From contig NW_022985215.1 in NCBI RefSeq assembly GCF_010093535.1, positions 156,099 through 220,098 of the forward strand: a DNA stretch of 64,000 bases. The letters are read 5' to 3'. The notes under the pieces were generated by a model. The model made no database searches and had not been told where the DNA came from. It worked only from the letters and a program-made list of their open reading frames with translations. The DNA comes from Lindgomyces ingoldianus. Taxonomy: Eukaryota; Ascomycota; Dothideomycetes; Pleosporales; Lindgomycetaceae. Below, piece after piece: positions 21,278 to 32,676 of this stretch; the first letter of the stretch is position 1, and each line of letters starts with the position of its first letter. Position numbers and translations under genes: made by a program.

Positions 21278-22156
21278 GGGCCCGCTCCAGCGTGCGTAGG
21301 GGGAAGTTCACGCTGCTCAGACCCGTGTCAGACCCGTGCTCAGGCTGCTCAGCCTCAACTCAGGATCCACTCACCCCAACTCAGCCACAGCTCAAGCTGG
21401 AGCAGGAGCAGCTCAGTTTCCTGAACGGAACGGAAAGTACAGAGCTCCGTCCTTACAGTTGGACCGTAAGCGAGTATTGGAAAACAACCCCTCAGTGGTG
21501 GAACCCCTTTGAGATGGAGCCAGAGGAGTCACGTGACGGAATTGGCGAAAGAAGGCCCAACCACGTGACCATGCAACCCGGGCTAATACCCGGGGTATGT
21601 CTTGCATGAGCTGAGGAGGGAGCATATGGCAAACGACTCGACAAGGGAGCGAGATCCAAACAAGGTGGATTGAACGAGCGTATTGTAAGGTCTAAGGAGC
21701 TCGATAGAGCTCTGGGCTGACTATATACTGTACGAGAGAGGAGCTATGCCTAATGAGTGAATAGTGCAGTGCATGGGTATGATATCGCGTGAGACACGTG
21801 CGACAGTATGTTCCATCCTGTAGGTGCATGCAACAAACCCAAGTATATAGTTTGGATCTCGACCATCGTTGGAAGGTCGTGACCAACGTTTGGTTTTATC
21901 TTTACATAGACCGAGTAGTATAATAGTTTACGAAGACATTATACTGTCGAATATCTTGCACCATATATTCACTCCCATTACCATCTCTACGAGATCGTTT
22001 CCCCTGCTCTCTCATACAGCAGAAGAGGCAAACCACGACAAGTCCAACCGAGAACCTCCAGCGCCCCACGTATATCTGTCGTAGGACTGTACACCCTATC
22101 GCCAGATATACTCTTCTCATCGCCCCCTCATTCCATCCATACCCTCACCGGACCGC
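21278..22156. other. Unmutated intergenic DNA
   Basis: Normal composition. 21300-21420 is rich in GCTCAG/CTCAACTCAG words. 21437-21456 (GTACAGAGCTCCGTCCTTAC) equals one end of the TRIM LTR at 14125, probably an insertion scar. From 21460 to 22156 there are short frames on both strands without family features. Confidence 0.5.
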
Positions 22157-22582
22157 TTACCGAACGGACACGTCCTCATTAGCATCCAGTTCCCAAATTT
22201 TCTCGTGTACTATCCTCTCAATATCCTCTTGAAATTCCTTGAGCATATCGTCTTTCCTGCACTGCATGTCGAGTTTCTCATCTTCAACAACAGAGAAATT
22301 CCTCGTCGGTAGCGCTCCGCAGATATTGAGCGTCGTATGCAGTGTTCTCATAGATTGTAGTAAAGATTGTAGTAAGCTTTTGCTCTGCGTAGGCGGCGGC
22401 TCGGGCGGAGATGAGGCCGCGCAGGGAGCGGATGGAGCGGAGGGATGGCACAATGGGGTTTGTGGTGGGGTTTGAATCGGACGGAGGAGGTGAAGTTGAG
22501 ATGGATCTAGGTTTGTCGATGAATTGAGCGAGCATCTCCGGGAACATTTGTTGCATTATCTTTTTCACAGCATCCTCTGGGA

Positions 22583-23772
22583 CAGCGCTTCCAACCGTAC
22601 GTAATACGATTCGACTCGACCAAATCTGGGACGTTACGTCTGACTTTCTTAGTACGTTTCTACTATACGATTGACATGAGGACCACTTACAAGTCTCAAC
22701 TGTAACAATTAAGAATCCTTGTACGGCTTAACGACTTAGCAGAAGTTACAACGTAACGCTGGAACAAATATAATCTGTGTTGAATAGGCTCTTTTAGCTA
22801 GCTGCTTATAGTATGAGCACTTAAGTAGCAAGAGTAAGAGTAGTGTACGGTGTGCACAGCGTACAAAGTAGGTAGGGTGGGGGCAACATGTTTCTGGTTC
22901 TATTGCTCTGTCTTTTCCTCTGTACGGAGGAAAAGGGGAATATCTAGATGTTCGCGCACAGAGGTTCGCGCACGAGCATCATGTGACATAGATACGTGAT
23001 CCTGCTCATGCGCGATAGCTCGTATCCAGGCTGTGACGCTGCTGCTGCGTACAGACAATCTAAGAGAGCTAAGAGCTTAGAGTGAATTACCCTCTAGCAG
23101 AGCTAGTTCTTTTGCAATTAAAGAGCCTTAATTGTCTCTCTAGAGAGGCGGTTCCTGTTAAGGTGGCAAGTCCTTCTTCTACTAGAGAAGGCTCTCTCGC
23201 AGTCACAGGACGTACACAGGATAGAGAGGAAATTAAGGGCGATTTTAAAGAGCGTGGGGTAGGAGAAACGTCCTACTTTTGTCTACTATGTGAGAGGATC
23301 TGCGAACAAGGGGCTGTTATCCTTAGCTATAGCAAAGTCCTCCTAATAAGAGTTATAATATTGCTGCAACTCTAAGGTTTTCTGCTACCTTTTGTATAAG
23401 CGATTGCTGGTGAGAGAGAATAGCAAATTATAACTTAAGGATAATATTAAGGGCAAAAAGTTGACTGTTTGCATAGGATTTAATACCCTAGCCCCCCCCT
23501 CTCTGACGCGTTCTTGCTTGTAGTACATGACAGAGTTTTCACTAATTATTACTTAAAAATGCCCCCTTAAACGCCCTCCTAACGCTTGCCCATGGATGTC
23601 TAATCAGGTCCTATATTACTAGGAAAAATCGACTTTCTAAGACGTATTACGGACTGTAAGGGGACCTCTCTCAGTCGTACGTTACAATTGACAGTCCTCT
23701 TACGTTTGTACGGCTCACGTGACCGTAACTATTCACTTTTCTGAGTCGTAGTACGTACGGTTGGAAGCGCTG
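22583..23772 (-). mobile_element. Non-autonomous hAT element inserted in a gene
   Basis: Inverted ends CAGCGCTTCCAACCGTACGT (left, plus strand from 22583; right, minus strand from 23772) and a perfect 8-bp target duplication CTCTGGGA (22575-22582, 23773-23780), diagnostic of hAT. The interior minus strand around 23345-23060 keeps the transposase C-terminal dimerisation block (YPTLFKIALNFLSI, CDCERAFSS.RRT, NRLS.ETIKAL), with few RIP stops. The rest of the transposase is missing, so it is an internally deleted copy. A solo Copia LTR sits inside. A second, more mutated copy starts at 30631. Confidence 0.93.
22778..23057 (-). mobile_element. Solo Copia LTR inside the hAT element
   Basis: 280 bp, the inverted and least mutated copy of the Copia LTR at 48579 and 54831. 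The flanking pentamers ATCTG (22773-22777) and ATCTA (23058-23062) are a target duplication with one G-to-A change. It left one LTR after recombination and is the youngest of the three layers (gene, hAT, LTR). Confidence 0.93.
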
Positions 23773-24693
23773 CTCTGGGATATGCGAACGACCCAGAGTT
23801 GGTGCACAAACAGAGCGAATATGTGGTGATGCAGAGCAAGAGGAATGAGAGGCGTGCAGCGATTCGTCGACACTGAAACTAGAAGTCGAAATTGTGGTGG
23901 CCTTCTCGGTGGGCGAGCCTACGGGTGTGCGAAACACCCGTTTTGGCAGTGGCGACCCTTCTGGACTGCTTGACTCTATGATTGCGCGTTAGTCAAGTGA
24001 GAAGGGCGGACTAGGACTGGAAATACTCACTTTGCAGGGCACGCTTGCTCGCCTTTATGTATGGAGGAGGTTCGTTCGACACATGATCGTCAGCGGGGCT
24101 GAAGACTGACCAGTCGTCAAGCCTGCGTCCTCTGAGGTTCTTCTCGTCAATGCGGAAGCCGCTGAATGTTTCCGGCCGGGAGACGATATCCAATATCGAC
24201 TTTTTTTGGTGCTGATTAAGCCATTTCCAGTCAAATAGTATTGTTATCTCGGTGGCTTTAGCAAGATCAACGAGCTGGCGAAAGGAATCGTCCTGGCTGG
24301 CTTCGGGTGCGACATTGGGACAGAGGATGGCGCAAGGTTTCTTAAGATTCAGCGATAGTTCTTGAACTTCAGGCATATAATTTCGCGCAAGGCAGTCCAA
24401 TTCTGTTTGTGTAACAGCCCGGTTTGCAGTTGCGCAGGTTGTTGTGGTAGGGTGGAGGTTGTTAGCATTATATATCAAGATAAAGGATTGCGCCGTCGTG
24501 GAACCACATATGTGTTGAAGAGACAAAGTGGCACAGAACCTGACTTGGTTATATTTGACCTGAAAAGTGCATTGCAGGATTGGTGCATCATTGGTAGTGA
24601 CACAAGCTAATGCAAGCAGACTTTTTCAGAAGAGGTTGTGTGCCATTCTATATTAATAGTCCATCTGCTCCGCCTAATGCAGCACTGACTTAC

Positions 24694-25890
24694 TGAAATA
24701 TGCCCTTGCAATGATGTGTAGCAAGATGCCCTCCCACATCAGCAAAGAACAGCCCTGACTCAGTTGCTGCCACAGTACGCCGCCGCTCCTTGAGCAGCTA
24801 TCCTCACCGTGTTCACACTGCACTTGTCTGTCTGCGAACCGCCCCTCTGATGTAGGCGAGCCGGCGCGTGGGCTGTGAGGCTGAGGCGCGCTGTGATCGC
24901 CAACGTTAGAGGCATTGTAAGATTCGCAAGGATGGTGGACGGAGTATTAGTCTAAGCGTAGGCAAAGGCGAAGCGGTGGGCGAGCGACAGTCCACGGTTG
25001 AGAGTCTCGTATTTAGCGCGGCTCAAAGGGAGGATTTGGGGTGACTTAGCAGAGTAGGATTCAAAGGCTAAGGGCAATAGGTTAAAAGGATTTGGCAGGG
25101 GGGGCAGGCTCTTTATATATCCTTATCTTTTCACCTTCACTTCAGTGGTGATAGTACTCAAACTACTTAAAAACTGCCTCACAGTTGTGAAAATAGGCGT
25201 TACAGGACTTATTAAAGAGTGAGTTAAGCTTTTAGCGTCTATTAAAGTGCTTTTAACCTTTTTAGTCGCTAAAAAGGGTGAAATCACGTAGAATATAACG
25301 TATGTGAGCAGATTTTTGTCGTCATGTGGCCTGATTTGACGACGAACAAGCTAGGCAACAACAGTATAAAGAGGGATTAGAGGGATTAACTGCAGTGAAC
25401 GTATATTGCACGTGACTATCAATCAAATAGGATGTTAACCTCCTAGTGCCTAGTTCTTTTTAACACTTTAAAAGAACTTTAATTAAAGCTTATACAAATC
25501 TAACAAGATATAATTGTCCATCCCTGCGTAACGGAAATCCCGCCGTGGCGGAACGCTAGCAGCACTTTCTATCATAACAACACTAAAAACAACCACACGG
25601 TTTAGATAATCTTAGAATAAACACCTACGCATCTTAGCGTCTTATATACTAAGTATCTTAATTGTAAAATTCTTGCTGGCTTAGGGTGGATTAAGCGGTA
25701 AGGAAACGAGTTGAGGGACGTTTCAGGCACGTCGGATGACCTTTAGTAGACTGCAACAGCTACCTCTGGTTCGTACAGTTAAAGATCTCCCTGCCTAAGG
25801 TAGGTACAGTGACCTTTAGCAGACTGCAATAGCTGCCTCTAGTTTGTACAATCAAGATTTTTAATCTTCCTACCTAAGGTTAGGTGCGAT
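24694..25890. other. Upstream side of the interrupted gene, then RIP-mutated DNA
   Basis: The minus strand stays open in the frame of exon 1 to about 24850, so the start of the interrupted gene may lie here. 24850-25130 has normal composition with a G run at 25099-25106; from 25140 the DNA is increasingly mutated. 25739-25880 holds two ~73-bp tandem copies starting TGACCTTTAG.AGACTGCAA. The last 8 bases are the target duplication of the next hAT. Confidence 0.5.
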
Positions 25891-28800
25891 TAGAGTTGGC
25901 AACAATTAAGTTAATTAAGTTAGAGTGAATTGCTTAATTAATTAACAGATCTAGCACATTTTAATTAACTTAATTAACTTAATTAATAGATTAAGTAGTA
26001 AATTAACTGCTGTATATCTTATAGATAGTCTTTAGGTCTTTAAAAAAGATAGCGTTACTATGTAGACTTTTTACTAACTTTATAAGCTTTAAGCTAAGGC
26101 GCTTCTAACTATGTAGGCTTTATAGGGCAGAGAGAAGGTCTGCCTTTATGCAGAGACACCTTGTCTCTAGTAAATTACCTAGCTTAAAGAAGGTCCTCTT
26201 ATAATTAGTAGCTACTATAAAGATGCTAAAAATTATAAGAGTAAAGCATAATAAAATAAGGTACTTACTAGCCTTTTTTATCTAGTATAAAATTAAGTTG
26301 TGTGTAAATAAAAACTTTTTTAGTATAAGTAACTTAATTATTTAGCGCTGTCAGATATGCGCACCTACGGTCAAGACAGGAGGAACGCTTGACGAAAGCT
26401 GCTACATAGTACAAGCAATAAGCTCGAACAGTATGTTGCAGCAAATTGCAGCATTTTGCAGCATTTTGCAGCATTTTACAGCATGTTGCAGCAAATTGCA
26501 GCACTTTGCAGCAAATTGCAGTATGTTGCAAGCTGGTCGCGCATAGGGCAAGTGCGCGAGGGACTCGGATCGGCAAAACAAAAAGCCGAGCAACACGAGT
26601 AGAGCAGAAAAAGGATTGATAAATCAACACCATCAATAAAATCAATTAATCATCCCATACATCATATCCAAACCCATCATTCATCTTAGGAAGCCTAGAA
26701 ACAGTGCTTTAATCTAACAAGCGCTTAAACTTATTATAGTAATAAGTTAAGTAGGTGTTATTACTTTATAAAGTAGCTCTTATAAAATCTAACTAGCTCT
26801 TAGCTAGCCCTATATATGCCTTCTTTAGTAGAGGCTTTAGAGTACTAATAAAAAAGGCAGCGTCTTTAAACTTTACTTATAAGTGTTAAAAGCTAAGGTA
26901 GCAGTTATCTAGCTAGGTTTTATATATATAAAGTTTTTTATAAAGCTTCTTATTATAATTAAGAGGCACTACTTACACTTTATTTATGTAACTTTTTATG
27001 TGTAGGTAAAGACAGTAGGCAGTGTAATAAGCTAAAGTGTCTTTTAACTTATATATATAATTAATAATCTTAATATAAGCTATATTATAAGTAGCTTAAA
27101 TATAGTCCTTTTAAAGTGTTAACATTGTTAAAGTTAATATTATTATACTAAAAGAGCATTTTATTAAGAGTAGTTGTAAGCTAATTAAGCGTAGGGAGCA
27201 CCTTTTAGATAGCGCCTAACGTGCTAGCTACGCCTCTGCTCTTTATACAGGTAGTAGCCTTTTTAAAGGGCTATAAGATTTTTTAGTACTCTATAATTAT
27301 TACTTAATTATTAGTAAAGAAGCTATCTTCTTTAATAAACTAGCGCTTCTTAAGATTACTAAGTTAAAAGTGTTAATAAAAGCTTTAGTAATAATATTTA
27401 ATAAGCTTATAGCTAATATACTTATTAAAAGGCATGTAAAGCTTAAGCGTGCGCGTAAAATAGTTATAATAAAAGTTTTACTTTATCTTTACTAGTTTAA
27501 TAATCTTTAGTGTTTTAACCTTATAATCTAGCTTTAATTAAGTGTTGTAGGTTATCTAGCACTATTTAAGAAGCTAGTAGGCTTATAGTGTATAAATAAA
27601 GGTAATAACATTAATTAAGACACCTAAAGGGCTAGCCTTACGCTACTTATTAAGAAACACATTCTTCTTTTTAAGATGCTTCTCTGTGTTCTTAAACACC
27701 TTATAATCTTTACTAAATATAATTTATTAAGTAGTAAAGTTAATTATATAGTAAGTGTAACATAGTTATTAATAGTAAAAGTTAAAGTTATATTTAATAG
27801 CTAGGGCGTTAATTATAAAGTTATTATTAGTAGTGTTATTAAAGATAAAGTAACCTAAGTTATAAGCAAAGATTTTAAAGCTCTTAAGTATAGTATTAAC
27901 AACAGTAGTAATATTAACACCTATATACTAGCTTATTAATAAAGGTAAGCTAAGTATATAATTACAAGGCGCGCTATTATAATTAAGGTAGTGTATATAA
28001 ATTTTTATAAGCGCTTACTTACTACTTGTTAACATCTATTTATTAAAGAAAATATATATAGCTAATTATATGTTATAAAAAGAATTAATAATAGTAGGCA
28101 TATATAACTTATACTGTATAATTATATAAGCTTATAGGGTGTTGTAGGACCTTTATAGCTCTACCTTAGCTAATAAGTTTGCTTACTATAAGATAGCTTA
28201 AAAAGCAGCGCCTTTAATTATAAAAAGCACCTAGTTATTAGCTACTACCTAGTTAAGCACTAATTATAAGAAGTTTATATGTAAAAAGCTTTCTATAATA
28301 AAGTTAGTAACACCCTAGAATACTCTAAGGCCTTTATAGTAGAAGTAGGTAAGTAAAGAGAATTACTAAGAAGAAGTTGTAACGTAAAAAGTAGCTTTTA
28401 GGCTATTCTTATTAACACTATAGCTAGCCTTATGCTTAGTAAGATAGCGTGTAATTAACATAGTTAATAAATTAGCTTAATAAAACTTATTAAAGTGCTT
28501 ATAATAGTAGTAATAGTAGTAGAGCTAGTATAAGCGTTATTGCTTATAGTGCTAGAGGTAATACCTATACTACTAAACTTAGCTCTTTTAACTGCGCTTT
28601 GCTGTGTAAGCTAGCTTATAATAATTAAGTAAACACATCTATTTAATGCTTTTATACATGTTATTATTATTATTGTTAATATTAGTAGTAAAGGGGGTGC
28701 CTTTTATAAAGCTTTTATTAGTGTTAAGCTCTAATAGCGTGTTAGTAGCTAAATTAGTAGAGCTATTTTTAAAAGTAATTTATAAAGCTGCGCTTTTAAG

Positions 28801-29229
28801 CTACTAGGTCTAGACTTTTATAAAGTTACTATTTATACTTTCTAAATAATTAGGTAACGCTATATTAATAAAGAGGGGCGTTAGTAGAGTAAGAGAGGTA
28901 GTAAAGGCAGGTAAGTTAGTAGGCAGTAGAAGTTAAAAAATTTTAGATATATAGTGCTAAGCTTAGTTAAGTAACTATTATAACTCTAAAGTTTCTTAAA
29001 GCTAAGCTGCTTTATACTATATTTACTACTCCTGCACACTAAAGGATCCTGTATCCCCTAGTAAACCTAAGATCCTAGGGATTTAAGTCTGTTAATTAAG
29101 TTAATTAAGCAGGTGTAATTTACTTAATTAACTTAGTAAATTTTGCCTAGCTAATTAACTTAATTAACAGCTATTAATTAGGTTAATTAAGTTAAGTTAT
29201 TAAGTTAACTTAATTGTTGCCAACTCTAG
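25891..29229 (-). mobile_element. Large RIP-degraded hAT transposon
   Basis: Inverted termini TAGAGTTGGCAACAATTAAG and its complement, with a perfect 8-bp target duplication GGTGCGAT (25883-25890, 29230-29237). Without the nested LTR it is ~2.96 kb, a size fit for an autonomous hAT. Both subterminal regions are packed with TTAATTAA/AAGTTAATTAAG words, as transposase-binding arrays often are. The minus strand reads in long TAA/TAG-only frames (for example a WLDNCYL..F.HL segment near 26900), but I could not place individual hAT motifs, so the coding strand is tentative. Confidence 0.85.
26349..26719 (+). mobile_element. Solo LTR (TGTCAGAT family) with internal minisatellite
   Basis: 371 bp starting TGTCAGATATGCG and ending TTAATCTAACA (TGTCAGAT inverted, with one RIP change), flanked by a perfect AGCGC duplication (26344-26348, 26720-26724). 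Between about 26429 and 26532 it has an array of GCAGCAAATT/GCAGCATTTT units. A second copy without most of that array is at 58489. Inserted in the large hAT. Orientation is arbitrary. Confidence 0.9.
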
Positions 29230-30630
29230 GTGCGATACAGAGACCTATTAGGCAACAATAGGTGCGGCTCTGTCTTCACTCTTGCTAATTTGCAGTTAAC
29301 GGGTAAGTCTACAACAACCTACTCTAGTCAACCACTAATTAGTGTTGAATGGGCTATCTCCCTTGCATCAAGACGGGATAGCTGGTGTGACTGGTCTGGA
29401 AGGTACTTGCGTACGAAGGGGTATTCAATTGATTGTTCTTCTTGTTAGTCTCTATCTACGTAAGAAGAGGAGATATAGGATTCCTAACTGTCGCACCTTG
29501 TGCGCAGTCCTGTTTCATGTTGGTTGAGCCTCGGCCGCTCTAGCTGCACTATGCGGCCTTAGCGTTAACTTATCAGTCAACTATCAGACGTCTAAGTGCC
29601 TTGTACAGACAATAACTTTTAAAGTTAAAAGAACCTTTATTTAGAAGCTAGTTTTATTAAAGTTATAAATATTTTTAAGGTGCCTCCCTGCGTAACGAGA
29701 CACCCTGTGTGCCGAGACAAATGAGGGGTACTTTAACTTTCAGCAGCTGGAAAGCCTATGCGCACAGCGAATATTGCTATCATTCTACAAAAATAATCTG
29801 CTGTAGCTAATTCTAAATGTTTCTGTTCTACTTTGCCTAAAAATTACGTCTGTGTTGTTGCTTCCGCGCCTAATCTGTACAGCGCCTTGTGTTGTGGCAT
29901 AACAGACTTCCCTCCTTACAGCGCTAACCTTAAGCCTTTTTTGCTCTAAGATTGGGTAGAGTAACCTAATCCTACTCTTACAACCTCCCTTAAATATTAG
30001 GAAGTCATTATCAGCACTATGCGCGCTGCGAGGCGCGATTTTATGCGGGGCTGCCCTATTAATTAGTACTTCTATTGGAAGCGAACTACTGATCCTGGCT
30101 AATGCGAGATGACCCCGCATGTCTTATCTCATGCACTAGTAGGGTATTTTATTGTATAATATGTACAATATGTGGCTGTGCAAGTTGCATAAGCGTTTAG
30201 ATTATCCTTAAATCTGACTTAAGATTAGGAGCAGTGATATGACATAGCCTAGTGCTTGTTTAGTTAGGTAACGCGCTTCTTAGTTAGCGTTAGCGATCCC
30301 ACACACTTCGAGATGCAGTCCAACGCACAGCGATACCTACTTTGTGATGTAGAGCCATACCATCGCGCCGCCCACTGAGTGCCGAGATCCGCCGTTGTCC
30401 CTTCCGCTGACTGATGGAACAATCTGATCGAGCCCACCACGCCGTCATGCTTCTCGAGTCTACCGGCGCGCTGATTCCTAGACTAAGCCGCAGCGAGCTC
30501 TAGTCTCAGCTCGTTAAAGGGGAACACAATGTGATAGGAAGGATACAAGCTAAGATAGAGCGCGGCTGGCCTAGGAGTTGAAGCCTGCGCTTTGTTAAGT
30601 GGGTTCATTAGGTGATACAGCTATCGTACG
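29230..30630. other. Mostly unmutated DNA with a possible Copia-type LTR
   Basis: 29285-29342 is similar, inverted, to the leader just after the 5' LTR of the Copia at 48579. Directly after it 29343-29611 starts TGTTGAATGGGCT and ends GTACAGACA, which matches the ends of that LTR but not its middle, so it may be the LTR of a related family in minus orientation. Frames at 29230-29527 and 29785-30120 show no family features. 30300-30600 is GC-rich and empty as far as I can see. Confidence 0.45.
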
Positions 30631-31788
30631 CAGCGTGGCCAACAGTACGTAGTACGTTACGTTTAAGCTTTTTTCTGCTAGTAACTTCTTAATTTAGTAG
30701 TACTTTTATACGTAAGTAGTAAATTAATTAGTAAGTACATAACATAACAGTAACTTCTTAAAATCCTTATACTTTTATACTTTTTATAAGAAGTTTTATT
30801 AGTCTAGGTAAAAATTATTCTAAAAGAAGCTTTTTAGCTTAGATAAAGTCTCTTAGAGTAGTTAATTTACTCTCTACAGCCTTATAACATAACTAGTTTT
30901 TTTAGAGCTGCAGAGCCTTAATTATACAACCTGCTAAGTAGTTTCTATTAATTATAACTATTCTTTTGCTTTTAAAGAAGGCTCTCTTATAGTTGTAGCT
31001 TATTAAGGGTACATAAAGAAAATTAAGAGTAATTTTAAAAAGTGTAAAGTAGAAGTAACAACTAACTTTAAGCTACTAAGTAAGAGGTAATTAGAACAGT
31101 AGAGATTTTTTTTTAGCTATAAAAAAGTCTTTAATGTAGCTGTTATAGTATTATTAAAGCTTTATTATTTTTTACTATTTTTTATATAACTTTAAGCTTA
31201 TAAGAAGGCTTATGTGAACAGAGAGAGTTTGCTTATAGCCCTTATTATAATATGTCGCAACTGCTAATTAGGGAGCAATAAGGAGCAAGTCTATTAACTA
31301 TAAGAGGCTTATAGGGAGCCTGCCTATGTAGTGGGAGCTCCGGCGCTAAGTGTCTCAGGCTGCTCGTCCGAAACACAGGTGCGACACCAGGACCATGTGC
31401 TCTCTTACACAACATAATACTTACTACTAAGAAGCTTACGCTAGTAAAGTTAAAAAAGTAATTTTATTACTTTTTATTTTTTTATTAATATAGTTTTAAA
31501 AAACTGCTTTTATTAAAGCCTTAGCTTACTTATGCTACGCTAAGTGCCTATACTAGTAGTCTTTAAACTAAATAAGTTATAATTAGAGGTTAAAAATAGT
31601 TATAATAGCGCAGTATAATATAAGCAAACCTATAATAATCTTCTTTTAGCATAAAGTTAGCTTTTAGATTCTAAACATAACACTATTTTTAAAGTAGTAA
31701 TTATTACTTTTACTCTTAAGCTTCTTCTTTATCTTTGTAAGCTTTGTATATAGGTGCTAAAAGTTAACTATAGTTATTTAAATACAGC
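30631..31788 (-). mobile_element. RIP-degraded hAT remnant, second copy
   Basis: The left end CAGCGTGGCCAACAGTACGT resembles the terminus of the hAT at 22583. The interior 30800-31200 is a heavily mutated version of 23058-23400 (shared AGAGCCTTAATT, GAAGGCTCTCT, AATTAAG.G.AATTTTAAA words), that is, the transposase C-terminal region on the minus strand. Beyond the nested solo LTR (31253-31414) the minus strand continues with more transposase-like sequence to about 31788, where a Pogo fragment begins. The right terminus and target duplication were not found. Confidence 0.72.
31253..31414 (-). mobile_element. Solo LTR of the gag-only family
   Basis: 162 bp, inverted copy of the LTRs at 8618 and 10352, with a perfect TAATA target duplication (31248-31252, 31415-31419). 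It lies inside the hAT remnant, so it is younger than that element. Confidence 0.93.
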
Positions 31789-32676
31789 TGTACTTACTGT
31801 TAGCAGCTACTGTCTGCTAGTTATTAATAGCTATAAAAGCTATAACTTACTTAATTTCTAGTAATACTATAAAGATAATAAGATTATTACTATCTACATG
31901 CTTTTTTACTTATTGCACTTTTTATAGCTACTTAATGTAGGTTGTTTTACTTCTTTAAAAAAGGTGTATAAGCGCTAAGCTAAAAACTTTATACGCAACT
32001 AGATTACTTATATTATAAAAATAAAGTTTCTACTATGCTTTAAAGTAGCTTATAATGCTATAATTACTTTTAGTAATATCTAAAAAGAGTTTTAAGGCAC
32101 TAGATTAGTTCCTTTTAACCTATAAAAAGTTATAATAAGCCTTAATATAAAGTTACGCACTCTATTACTACTACTACTTATATATAATAAGCCCTAGTAG
32201 TTGTAAACCCTAAGTAATACTTTAGAACTTAGGTTAAAATTAATACTTATAAAGATAAAAATTTAGAAGTATATAAATAGTTTACTAACTTTTATAGTTA
32301 AGGTGTTTAAAAAGGTTTTAAAAAAGGCAGTAATAATTACATATAAGCTAGTATTAGTGTAATAGAAAATTACTAAGCTTTAAGTAGCTAATAAGGCTGC
32401 TACATATTATAAATTATATAAAAGAAAGTAAATTAAGGCAAAAAGAACCTTAATAATTTAGAAAAGCCTACGCTTAATAGCTTTAAAAGAGTTTAAAGCG
32501 CGCAGTAACAGGAAGAAGGCAAAGAAGCAGGTGTAAGCTAAAGTAGGTAAGCTATTCTAAAGGCGCTGTAGATAGTGCAATTAGACTAGGCATAATACGT
32601 AAACATGTAAGCAAGAAGTAAAAGTAGTATCTAAATAATATTCTAGGCTGTACTATACTATATAGTGCTAGAGCGG

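Larger units (their letters stand above)
22157..24693 (-). pseudogene. Spliced host gene interrupted by a hAT element
   Basis: A minus-strand gene with three visible exons. The first runs from an unresolved start through ...MWEGILLHIIARAYF to a GTAAGT donor (intron 24693-24607, ending GCATTAG). Exon 2 (24606-24031) reads CVTTNDAPILQCTF... to RLDDWSVFSPADDHVSNEPPPYIKASKR. Intron 2 is 24030-23976 (GTGAGT, branch TTGACTAAC, TAG). Exon 3 reads SSSPEGSPLPKRVFRTPVGSPTEK (split here as a motif: SPEGSPLPKR, then VFRTPVGSPTEK) and is cut at 23773 by a hAT element. Removing the element and one 8-bp target copy (TCCCAGAG) continues the frame exactly: HIPE|DAVKKIMQQMFPEM to 22284. There a second lesion, a frame slip around 22290, separates DEEFL from VEDEKLDMQ...DANEDVSVR, ending at 22157. 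The Pro/Ser/Lys-rich SPLPKR segment resembles a nuclear localisation signal. I have seen similar proteins in Pezizomycotina but know no function. Confidence 0.8.

Noticed and set aside
22157..22568. Two overlapping minus-strand frames considered as separate small genes
   Set aside because: Both belong to the gene interrupted by the hAT: the first continues in frame from exon 3 across the insertion and the second follows it after a frame slip.
26334..26645. Two minus-strand frames with Cys/Leu/Gln repeats
   Set aside because: They are translations of the GCAGCATTTT minisatellite inside a solo LTR.
29785..30120. A 111-codon minus-strand frame
   Set aside because: No recognisable domain, codon structure or splice signal, and it ends in RIP-mutated sequence; kept only as part of the intergenic description.
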